Shown piece after piece: positions 5,254 to 11,462 of a stretch of DNA of 13,972 nt. Source of the DNA: Polaromonas sp. UBA5171 (lineage in GTDB: Bacteria > Pseudomonadota > Gammaproteobacteria > Burkholderiales > Burkholderiaceae_C); assembly GCA_002413395.1 (NCBI GenBank), contig DHWX01000103.1:1-13972 (forward strand), in the 5' to 3' direction. The notes under the pieces were generated by a model. The model was not told where the DNA came from. It made no database searches and saw nothing but the letters and a program-made list of their open reading frames with translations. Position 1 is the stretch's first letter, and every line of letters begins with the position of its first letter. A program made the position numbers and the translations under genes.

Positions 5254-5833
5254 GAAACTCGATGATGCTTGGGCTAAGGCTGCTCTGTTCTTTCGCACTG
5301 GCTGGCATTTTGGGCACAAAGCGGGAAGTATTCGGGCGCAAAGCCTGCTTCGCATTCACGAGAGAGTAGAGGTCTACCGGAGACAATTTGAGAAGGGGAA
5401 CACTATGTCGTTGTTGAACGCCATAGCTTATTGTGCCGAGGAAAATTTACCGCTTCCAACTTGGCTAGCGACGGCTTACCGTGAATCCTTGGATTCATTT
5501 TTGTTGCCGGGCCGCAGCACGAGCCTTGATGAAATTTTTCACAGTGCAAAACTACCAACTGACACGCCAGCAAAGGTAGCCGGAGCCAGACAAGATTGGC
5601 AGTTAGGCGGCACTATTTGGAGTGAAGTCTGGGACGTGGAAATGAAGGATGAATCAATTACTTCCTTCGATGCAGCGCTGAAAATTGCATGCAAAGGGCG
5701 CGATTTTGGAGTCAAAAAGACAAAAGCCAGAGAACTGTTTTTGATGATCGACAAGAACCAAACTGAACACCTGCAAAGTAAATCGTTTTCGCGGTTTCTT
5801 GAGATTCGGCGAAAACGCATTGCTCCCAAGTAA
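5174..5833 (+). CDS. hypothetical protein, phage/element type, unknown function
   Basis: The 219-residue product starts at ATG 5174, with GAAGGGG ending 6 nt upstream; a GTG at 5168 in frame has no such site. I cannot name the family. The segment KGNTMSLLNAIAYCAEENLP, LPTWLATAYRESLDSF resembles hypothetical proteins common in proteobacterial prophages, which carry a pattern like G-N-x-x-A-L-L-x-A-I-x-x-C-A-x-x-x-L-P-L-P-x-W-L-A-x-A-Y. The C-terminus is very basic (FSRFLEIRRKRIAPK), suggesting nucleic-acid contact. No membrane or secretion signal is seen. Its base composition is visibly more AT-rich than the replication genes, hinting at a separate origin as cargo. Confidence 0.75.
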   Translation: MGDSDQQKSAVRFDAEDHYDAGEKAIAKLDDAWAKAALFFRTGWHFGHKAGSIRAQSLLRIHERVEVYRRQFEKGNTMSLLNAIAYCAEENLPLPTWLATAYRESLDSFLLPGRSTSLDEIFHSAKLPTDTPAKVAGARQDWQLGGTIWSEVWDVEMKDESITSFDAALKIACKGRDFGVKKTKARELFLMIDKNQTEHLQSKSFSRFLEIRRKRIAPK

Positions 5834-5878
5834 TACGCCTGCAAAGTAGGGCCATCAATCACATGAAAGGTCATACAA

Positions 5879-6106
5879 GTGCAAGCAAACCAAAACGGAA
5901 ACACCCAGCCCGAACGGCTTTTAAGATTACCCGAAGTTGAGGCTCGTGTTGGGCTTCGCAAGTCCAGCATTTACGAGATGCTGGGACGCACCCCGCCCGC
6001 TTTCCCCCGCCCCCTGAAGCTGTCCCGCCGGGCCGTGTGCTGGCCAGCATCGGCGATTGATGCCTGGATTCAAGAACGTATCAAGGCCGGGGGGAATCAG
6101 TCGTGA
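5879..6106 (+). CDS. alpA: AlpA-family DNA-binding regulator
   Basis: This 75-residue protein has the AlpA/excisionase-like winged-helix pattern: RLLRLPEVEARVGLRKSSIY, then EMLGRTPPAFPRPLKLSRRA, then VCWPASAIDAWIQERI. Family members activate or repress satellite and prophage genes (CP4-57 AlpA) or act as excision factors. The start is GTG at 5879 with AAAGG 9 nt upstream; no in-frame ATG fits. The stop overlaps the next start as GTGA (6103-6106), placing it first in the replication operon. It is a candidate for both transcription control and integrase directionality in this element. Function within the family is inferred. Confidence 0.88.
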   Translation: MQANQNGNTQPERLLRLPEVEARVGLRKSSIYEMLGRTPPAFPRPLKLSRRAVCWPASAIDAWIQERIKAGGNQS

Positions 6107-6435
6107 TTGACGTTCTGATATCCGGCAAGCTACGCGGCACACCCACGCTGCGCACGGCCGCCAATGGCAGCCCCTTTGCCTTGTTCAAAATGGCAGCATC
6201 TGATAAGACCGGAGAAAGCCTGTTGTGCAGTTGCATCGTATTTTCAGACACCGTAATTCAGGCGGTGCAAGCGCTGGCTGACGGCGACAGCATCGCGGCG
6301 ACTGGCGAGGCTTCGATAACCACTTGGAAAGGCAGCGACGGCACCGAAAGACGCGGGCTTGACGTCACCGTTTGTGGCGTGCTGACTGCCTACCATGCAG
6401 GCCGCAAGCGCAAAGCGACAGAGCCCCAATCGTGA
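6103..6435 (+). CDS. SSB-like single-stranded DNA-binding protein (OB-fold)
   Basis: The 110-residue product resembles the OB-fold of single-stranded DNA-binding proteins: a first strand MIDVLISGKLRGTPTLRTAA, the NGSPFALFKMAASD strand pair, and later SIAATGEASITTWKGSDGTE, RRGLDVTV, which matches the SSB G-x-x-x-x-x-(W/Y)-x-x-x-x-G-x-x-R-x-x-x-x-V pattern. It lacks the long Gly/Pro linker and acidic tail of cellular SSB, so it is a reduced phage-type version. It starts at GTG in a GTGA overlap with alpA, with GGGGG 9 nt upstream. Placement directly before the primase-helicase fits protection of single strands during element replication. Confidence 0.75.
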   Translation: MIDVLISGKLRGTPTLRTAANGSPFALFKMAASDKTGESLLCSCIVFSDTVIQAVQALADGDSIAATGEASITTWKGSDGTERRGLDVTVCGVLTAYHAGRKRKATEPQS

Positions 6436-6674
6436 ATCAGCACGCGATTTTGCTGGCCTATTTGCGCCTGCATGGTTGCACAAGTTGCGCCGACTTGGAG
6501 CGGCATTGCGATGTGCGCAGCGTCACCACGCGCATGTCTGAGCTGATTCGCAAAGGGCATCCCATCGAAAAGAGCCGGGGCTATTCACCCAATAGAAGGG
6601 GCAAGCCCCGGCCCGTCACCTATTACGCGCTGGCTGGCACACCCGCCCAATTTGACCTGTTCATCCCTGTATGA
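6432..6674 (+). CDS. small winged helix-turn-helix protein
   Basis: The 80-residue product starts at GTG (6432), overlapping the previous stop by 4 bases (GTGA); a longer frame from 6372 would lie inside the SSB-like gene and is rejected. It reads NQHAILLAYLRLHGCTSCAD, LERHCDVRSVTTRMSELIRK, GHPIEKSRGYSP, then PRPVTYYALAG. This is the pattern of short phage winged-HTH proteins in which a helix pair is followed by R-(I/M)-x-(D/E)-L-(R/I)-x-x-G-H-P-I and a beta wing. The role is probably DNA binding during replication or regulation. Its stop overlaps the helicase start (ATGA), so the two are translationally coupled. Confidence 0.75.
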   Translation: MNQHAILLAYLRLHGCTSCADLERHCDVRSVTTRMSELIRKGHPIEKSRGYSPNRRGKPRPVTYYALAGTPAQFDLFIPV

Positions 6675-9589
6675 AAACCAATATCACCCCCGAGCTGATC
6701 CGCTCTGCCTTGCAATACGTGTCGGCAAATCTGCCCCGCGATGAATGGGCACGCATCGGCATGGCCATCAAAAGCGAGTTTCCAGACGATACGGGCCGCG
6801 AGCTTTTCACCGAATGGAGCGCATCGTCTGACAGCTTCAACATCAAGGCCGCAAAGTCAACCTGGCAGAGCATCAAGGCCGGCGGCGGCGTTGGCATTGG
6901 CACGCTGCTGCACCTGGCCAAAGAACACGGCTTCGAGCTGCCCAAGGCAAACCAGGCACCGGCAAAGCCTGACCCTGAGGCGCTGGCGCGGCGCGAGCGT
7001 GAGCTGAGCGAAAACCGGCGGCAAGAAAAGGCCCGTATCGAGGCCGCCCATGCCCATGCAGCCGATGAAGCGGCGGCGCTGTGGGCACAGGGCAGCGAGG
7101 CAGGATCAAGCCCTTACCTGACGCGCAAAGGCGTACAGCCCTACGGCGTGCGTTTTGCGGCTGACGGCTGCGTGCTGGTGCCCCTGCGCGATGCGGCGGG
7201 CACGCTGTGGAATGTGCAGCGCATCGCACCCGCGAAGCCCACGGACGGGGGCACCGACAAACTGTTTTTGAAAAACGGCCGTAAATCGGGGCTGTGGCAC
7301 ATGGTGGGCGATCTGGGCAGCACAGAGGCCACCAGGGCCGCGCCTGCGGTGCTACTGGTGGCAGAGGGTTACGCCACGGCAGCAAGCCTGCATGAGGCCA
7401 CCGGGCGGCCCGTGGCGGTGGCCTTTGACGCGGGCAACCTGGCGCACGTTGTCAAGGCGCTGCGCACGCTGTACCCGTCTGCCCTGCTGGTGCTGTGCGC
7501 CGATGATGACGTGCAGACGCTTGCACGCACCGGCAACAATCCGGGCCGCGACAAGGCCACGGCGGCGGCGCGATCCGTGCGGGGGCTGGCAGTATTCCCC
7601 GAGCCCCTGCCAGAAAATGGATCTGATTTCAACGATTTGCACCAGGCGGCGGGGCTTGAGGCGGTGCGGCGCATTGTGGAGGGCGCGATTGATGCGCACC
7701 AGGCAGCGCAAACGGCTGCACACGCTGCGCAAGCCGACAAGGCAGGCCAGCACAGCCAAAGCACGCGGCGCAAGCCCAGCGGGGCCGATAGCGACCCTGG
7801 CGACATGGGCCGCGCCTTTGATGTGTTCGCGGTGAATGATGATGGCGTATGGCACCAGAGCATTGACCAGGACGGCAAACAAAAATCACCCGAATGGATT
7901 TGCAGCCGCTTGGATGTTGAGGCTTTGACGCGTGACCAGGACGGCGGCGGCTGGGGCTATTACGTGGCGTTTGCTGATCCATTGGGCCATGTCAAACAAT
8001 GGGCCATGCCCGCCCGCATGTTGTCCGCTGATGGCGGCGAATACCGCGCCGCGCTGCTGAACATGGGCCTGCGCATTGCCACCACGCCCCGCGCCCGCAA
8101 CCTGCTGACGCAGTACATCCAGACCCGTGCCCCCGAGGAATTCGCGAGCTGTACCGACCGCATCGGCTGGCATAACGGACGCTCATTCGTGCTACCCAAA
8201 GAAACCATTGGCGACAGTGCAGAGCGCATCGTTTTCCAGAGCGATAACGCGGTGGAAAACACCTTCCGAAGCAAAGGCACGCCCGAACAATGGCGCGACC
8301 GTGTGGGGGAGTTGTGCGCCGGCAATTCGCGGCTGGTGTTTGCGGTGGCGTGTGCTTTTGCAGGGCCGCTGCTACGCCCGGCAGGCATGGAGTCCGGCGG
8401 ATTTCATTACCGGGGGGACAGTTCGAGCGGCAAGACCACGGCTTTAAAAATTGCTGCCAGCGTGTACGGCGGCGCAAGCTATTTGCAGCGATGGCGGGCA
8501 ACCGATAACGCGCTTGAAGCCATTGCAGCCCAGCACAGCGACTGCCTGCTGATCCTTGATGAACTGGCACAGATTGACCCCAAGACGGCAGGCGAATGCG
8601 CCTACATGCTGGCCAATGAACAGGGCAAGGCCCGCGCTACTCGCACCGGCACACCCCGCACGCGGCAAGCCTGGCGCCTGCTGTTCCTGAGCGCTGGCGA
8701 GCTGGGGCTGGCTGACCACATGGCAGAGGGCATGAAGCGCACCCGCACCGGGCAGGAAGTGCGCATGGCCGATATTCCCGCCGATGCAGGCATGGGGCTG
8801 GGGGCGTTCGAGGAACTGCATGGGCACGCGGGCGGCGCTGCCTTTGCCAAGCACATCACGCACCAGGCGCAAGCCGTGTACGGTGCCACGGGCCGCGCCT
8901 GGCTGGAATGGTTGACCACCCATGCCGACAGTCTCAAGGCCAGCATTCGCAAAGCTGCTGACGCACTGGCTGCGCAGTTGATCCCGAAGGATTCCAGCGG
9001 GCAGGTTGAACGTGTGGGCGCCCGCTTTGCGCTGGTGGGCGCGGCTGGCGAGCTGGCCACGGTGGCGGGCCTGAGCGGCTGGCGTGCTGGCGAGAGTGAA
9101 CAGGCCGCCCGTGCGTGCTTTGGTGCATGGCTTGCTGCCCGTGGTGGCAACGGTAACGGCGAAGTCGTGGCCATGCTGCGAGCAGTGCGGCGGTTTCTGG
9201 AAACTCATGGCGAGGGACGTTTCTCCCTATGGCACCGTGGCAGTGATGACCACGCGCCCAAGACCTTGCAGCGTGCCGGTGTGCGGCGCATGTTGAACGC
9301 ACAGGGGGAGCCGGTCAAGACGAATAGTCAGTTCGGCTCAGAGTTTGGCGACCGGATGCCCGCTTCGCTGGGTGAAGACGTGTCGTATGAATATTTCATC
9401 CTGGCTGAAACCTTCCAGGCTGAAGTGTGCCAAGGCTTTGACTACCGCGCCGTGTGCCGCGTGCTGGTGGATCATGACTGCCTGAGCGTGAAGGAAAAGG
9501 ACCGCTACAGCGTCAAAGAACGGCTGCCTGGCATAGGGCAGTCCCGCTGCTACCGGGTCACCCCCGAGATATTCAATCTTGAACTGTGA
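6671..9589 (+). CDS. primase-helicase: PriCT/TOPRIM/DUF927 replication protein
   Basis: This 972-residue protein combines an N-terminal PriCT_2-like domain (about 5-85, with LPRDEWARIGMAIKSEFPDD), a TOPRIM-type core (E232 in LLVAEGYATA, D253 in AFDAGN, D278-D280 in LCADDD) and a DUF927 helicase domain. Walker A is G582-DSSS-G587-K588-T589 and Walker B is D630-E631 in LLILDELAQ. A winged-helix-like C-terminus follows (DYRAVCRVLVDHDCLSVKEK). It is the functional counterpart of P4 alpha: primase plus hexameric helicase for element replication, probably recognising the iterons on either side. All motifs are intact. It is last in the operon and starts in an ATGA overlap. Confidence 0.9.
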   Translation: MKTNITPELIRSALQYVSANLPRDEWARIGMAIKSEFPDDTGRELFTEWSASSDSFNIKAAKSTWQSIKAGGGVGIGTLLHLAKEHGFELPKANQAPAKPDPEALARRERELSENRRQEKARIEAAHAHAADEAAALWAQGSEAGSSPYLTRKGVQPYGVRFAADGCVLVPLRDAAGTLWNVQRIAPAKPTDGGTDKLFLKNGRKSGLWHMVGDLGSTEATRAAPAVLLVAEGYATAASLHEATGRPVAVAFDAGNLAHVVKALRTLYPSALLVLCADDDVQTLARTGNNPGRDKATAAARSVRGLAVFPEPLPENGSDFNDLHQAAGLEAVRRIVEGAIDAHQAAQTAAHAAQADKAGQHSQSTRRKPSGADSDPGDMGRAFDVFAVNDDGVWHQSIDQDGKQKSPEWICSRLDVEALTRDQDGGGWGYYVAFADPLGHVKQWAMPARMLSADGGEYRAALLNMGLRIATTPRARNLLTQYIQTRAPEEFASCTDRIGWHNGRSFVLPKETIGDSAERIVFQSDNAVENTFRSKGTPEQWRDRVGELCAGNSRLVFAVACAFAGPLLRPAGMESGGFHYRGDSSSGKTTALKIAASVYGGASYLQRWRATDNALEAIAAQHSDCLLILDELAQIDPKTAGECAYMLANEQGKARATRTGTPRTRQAWRLLFLSAGELGLADHMAEGMKRTRTGQEVRMADIPADAGMGLGAFEELHGHAGGAAFAKHITHQAQAVYGATGRAWLEWLTTHADSLKASIRKAADALAAQLIPKDSSGQVERVGARFALVGAAGELATVAGLSGWRAGESEQAARACFGAWLAARGGNGNGEVVAMLRAVRRFLETHGEGRFSLWHRGSDDHAPKTLQRAGVRRMLNAQGEPVKTNSQFGSEFGDRMPASLGEDVSYEYFILAETFQAEVCQGFDYRAVCRVLVDHDCLSVKEKDRYSVKERLPGIGQSRCYRVTPEIFNLEL

Positions 9590-9775
9590 ACACCGGCCCA
9601 TGATGCCCCGCCATGCCAGCCCAATGCATGACCGTGTGGCCAGCGTGAGCCGATGCCGGGCCGCCGGTAGGCGGTGCGGTGCGGGAGCTATTGCCGCGCT
9701 GCAAATTCCTGCAAGACGTGGCACCAGGCACCAGACCAAGGCAAGACTGAACGGCAACGGACTAACCCGGACAGA

Positions 9776-9848
9776 TTTGTCCCCGGTTTTCAAACTACCG
9801 GGGACAAACCGGGTACGCGCAGAGCCCCTGTTTATGCGGTGTCCCCGG
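9776..9848. repeat. inverted iteron site downstream of the helicase gene (crr-like)
   Basis: TTTGTCCCCGG (9776-9786) and CCGGGGACAAA (9798-9808) are exact inverted 11-mers separated by 11 bp. They carry the same 11-bp unit as the origin array at 3804-3844. Degenerate copies flank them: CCCGGACA (9766), CCGGGTAC (9809, exactly one 11-bp period later) and inverted TGTCCCCGG (9840-9848). No T-run follows, so it is not a typical terminator. It is best read as a second binding site for the replication protein, comparable to P4 crr. Confidence 0.68.
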
Positions 9849-10175
9849 TACGAATGTCGATACCCCGAAGCGCAAGCCCAGCCGAGCAACGCAAAAGCTG
9901 CCCGGCGGCTGTGTGTTTGAGCTGGTGCTGGTGGCCTGGCATGGCGGCGGGCGGGTGAGTGGCTGACGCATCGGCCCGGCGTGTGCAGGGGCAGGGGGGC
10001 CTCAAATCTCTGGTGCCTTTTCGCACTAGACCGATCGATCCCCACCGTACGCAAAACCGCGTAATAGATAGGGGGTGGGGGGGATTAAAAGTCTAGGCCT
10101 TTCATCCCGGAAACCGAACGGTTCCCACTATTTTTGCACGCGCAAGTTTCGGTGGGGGGGGTACTCTCTATAGAA

Positions 10176-10227
10176 ATGCCCCCAATTTATCATTCTGTGC
10201 CCCCGAAAGTGCCCCCACATGCCCCCG
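10176..10227. repeat. right arm-type repeats ((A/G)TGCCCCC(A/G) x4)
   Basis: Copies lie at 10176-10184, 10197-10205, 10209-10217 and 10219-10227. The middle pair has the same 12-bp spacing as the two copies at the left end (2440, 2452). Same motif, same orientation, just inside both att sites: expected for integrase or excisionase arm sites. Confidence 0.65.
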
Positions 10228-10292
10228 GAATGTGTCACACTTGCACGGACGTTAACGCACGACACAACGATGGTTTCAGAGGAGGAAAAGAA

Positions 10293-10324
10293 AAAGCCGG
10301 AAGGCTTTGGACCGTTCCGGCTTT
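10293..10324 (-). terminator. intrinsic terminator reading leftward
   Basis: AAAGCCGGAA (10293-10302) and TTCCGGCTTT (10315-10324) form a perfect 10-bp stem with a 12-nt loop. On the minus strand the stem is followed by TTTTTCTTTTCC, a good U-tract. On the plus strand the run is only CTTTGAATTT. It would terminate transcripts entering from the minus-strand gene at 10501-11274, and lies 6 bp inside attR. Confidence 0.7.
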
Positions 10325-10329
10325 GAATT

Positions 10330-10350
10330 TGGTACACCAACAGGAACCAC
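10330..10350. repeat. attR core repeat
   Basis: TGGTACACCAACAGGAACC followed by AC; 19 of 21 positions match attL at 2385-2405. It lies outside the right arm repeats, as attL lies outside the left ones. The flanking bases differ on both sides, so the homology ends sharply. Which copy derives from attB cannot be told without an empty site. Confidence 0.72.
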
Positions 10351-10400
10351 GAATCAGGCTGCAACCCGCATGGATGCTAGATTCTCTGAATTGTGTTTTT

Positions 10401-10424
10401 AAAAGTACCGTCAAAAGTACCGTC
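10401..10424. repeat. tandem 12-bp repeat AAAAGTACCGTC x2
   Basis: Two perfect, directly adjacent copies (10401-10412, 10413-10424) lie 51 bp outside attR. The geometry mirrors attL followed by two arm repeats at 12-bp period in the element on the left, but the motif differs. It may be the arm sites of a second, adjacent element whose integrase gene is no longer present. Confidence 0.55.
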
Positions 10425-10500
10425 ATTTTTCAAAGCGTCTCCCTTTGTGGGGCTTTTGACACGTCTTGATTGATTGTGCCACGGCGTGCCAACCTTCCAG

Positions 10501-11274
10501 CTATCTTGTATTCCGCTGGCGGGCTGTACGTCCCCACGTAGCCCAGCGCCATCGGATCGGGCTGGCTGATCCTTTCCCGCAGCACTGGGTAGCGAGTTTC
10601 CGAAGATGTGCGTCATTGACCACCGGTATCACTGATAAGCGCAGCGCGGAAAAATCGCACAGATTTGCCAGTTCAATAGCAGAGACTTGCCTGTCATCGA
10701 CAAAGGCCATCAACTCTGACATCACATTTGAGCAGTCGAACTCCTCAGCCCGTAGGCCTTTCTTCTGAAAATTCTCAATCGTTTTCTGCCATTGTTCGGC
10801 ACCAGCTTTGGACTTGCCCAGGCTCTGCAGCCGTCGCTGCAAGCTGCTGAAAACATGCGGAACGCCGAAGACATCATCCGAATGCGAGGACGGCAAGAAG
10901 TGATGATGCTGGTTACGTGTGGCCTGACGAATCGAACACAGGTCAAGATGACCCGCCACGGCACGAACAAAGGTGGAATCATCAACCGCGCGAGTGGGTG
11001 CCAGCAGAACAGCATCACTATGAAGCGCACTGTCGGCTGGAATCCTTCCCTCTCTGAGGTCAGCCAGCGTAAAACCCGCCAGTGAACAAGTATCGCCAAC
11101 AAACCGAACAACGTCGATAAATGCGGCAGTCCCATTCAACTCCCGTCGCGCGCTGACGGCCTGACCAAATACGTTGAGCTGACCCAGCTCGGTGTGCTCC
11201 CACAAGCGGCGCGCGGACAGGCCGTAGTCGCCTTCGGCAAAGCGCAGTTCCAACGAGCCCGGGTCGAGTGTCAT
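10501..11274 (-). CDS. unrecognised protein, probably frameshifted at its C-terminus
   Basis: The 257-codon frame begins MTLDPGSLELRFAEGDYGLS, continues LWEHTELGQLNVFGQAVSAR and IDVVRFVGDTCSLAGFTLAD, and ends in an Arg/Trp-rich tail (RWRWATWGRTARQRNTR) unlike the rest. I know no family for it. After VIPVVNDAHLRKL, near 10600, another minus-strand frame becomes coding-like: RYPVLRERISQPDPMALGYV, GTYSPPAEYKIAGRLARRGT, ending at TGA 10430-10432. A one-base indel would join the two parts, so the intact gene probably ran to 10430. It is divergent from hsdR, with 188 bp between the starts. No Shine-Dalgarno is obvious before its ATG. The leftward terminator at 10293-10324 would serve it. The function is unknown. 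Confidence 0.6.
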   Translation of the reverse strand: MTLDPGSLELRFAEGDYGLSARRLWEHTELGQLNVFGQAVSARRELNGTAAFIDVVRFVGDTCSLAGFTLADLREGRIPADSALHSDAVLLAPTRAVDDSTFVRAVAGHLDLCSIRQATRNQHHHFLPSSHSDDVFGVPHVFSSLQRRLQSLGKSKAGAEQWQKTIENFQKKGLRAEEFDCSNVMSELMAFVDDRQVSAIELANLCDFSALRLSVIPVVNDAHLRKLATQCCGKGSASPIRWRWATWGRTARQRNTR

Positions 11275-11462
11275 GAGGAATCGTCTTGTGATTGTGGTGA
11301 AGACATGCGGGGGTGTCAGCGTCGCCTCATAGATCAGGATGGTAAATGGTATCGGCTCGCCCGGAAAAGGGGGTCAGACCGAATCGACCGTCATTGTCTT
11401 CAGCATCCGCTATGCACCAAGTATCATGCGGAAGGGAGAATCCAGAATCAATAAAAATTTTC

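Larger units (their letters stand above)
9590..10329. other. non-coding right end of the element
   Basis: No gene is supported between the helicase stop and attR. The segment contains inverted iterons (9776-9848), G-runs (10070-10082, 10152-10160), four ATGCCCCC/GTGCCCCC arm repeats (10176-10227) and a minus-strand terminator (10293-10324). A short frame around 9850-9963 (TPKRKPSRATQKLPGGCVFE, LVLVAWHGGGRVSG) has coding-like codon use but no start. It may be a fragment of a lost gene. Longer minus-strand frames here are the antisense of the helicase gene and GC-rich noise. Confidence 0.6.
2385..10350. mobile_element. P4-like replicative integrative element, ~7.97 kb
   Basis: The element is delimited by the 21-bp imperfect direct repeat at 2385-2405 and 10330-10350. 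Contents in order: tyrosine integrase, iteron/DnaA-box origin, small HTH regulator, two unknown genes, AlpA regulator, SSB-like protein, winged-HTH protein, primase/DUF927 helicase, and a second, inverted iteron site. All genes point rightward. The set corresponds to the integration, regulation and replication modules of P4-type satellites. There is no relaxase, no capsid-size, terminase or portal gene and no obvious defence cargo. It could be a non-conjugative integrative element or a satellite that depends wholly on helper functions. Boundaries are well supported; the class label is inference. Confidence 0.8.

Noticed and set aside
4189..5386. Long minus-strand frames opposite the HTH and unknown genes
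   Set aside because: The plus strand has ribosome binding sites, recognisable domains and ordered genes; the minus frames have none.
9776..9808. Intrinsic terminator of the helicase gene
   Set aside because: The inverted 11-mers could form a hairpin, but there is no T-run, and the units equal the iterons at 3804-3844.
9338..10054. 238-codon minus-strand frame across the helicase end
   Set aside because: It is antisense to the helicase C-terminus and then to iterons, rich in Arg/His/Ala/Pro as expected of GC-rich shadow frames.
10065..10162. G-quadruplex
   Set aside because: G-runs at 10070-10082 and 10152-10160 are long, but the two clusters are ~70 bp apart, so four tracts are not close together in one unit.
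11365..11385. GGGGTCAGACC-like scar of a REP/REP-associated element upstream of hsdR
   Set aside because: Only a short partial match without the inverted partner; too weak to call.
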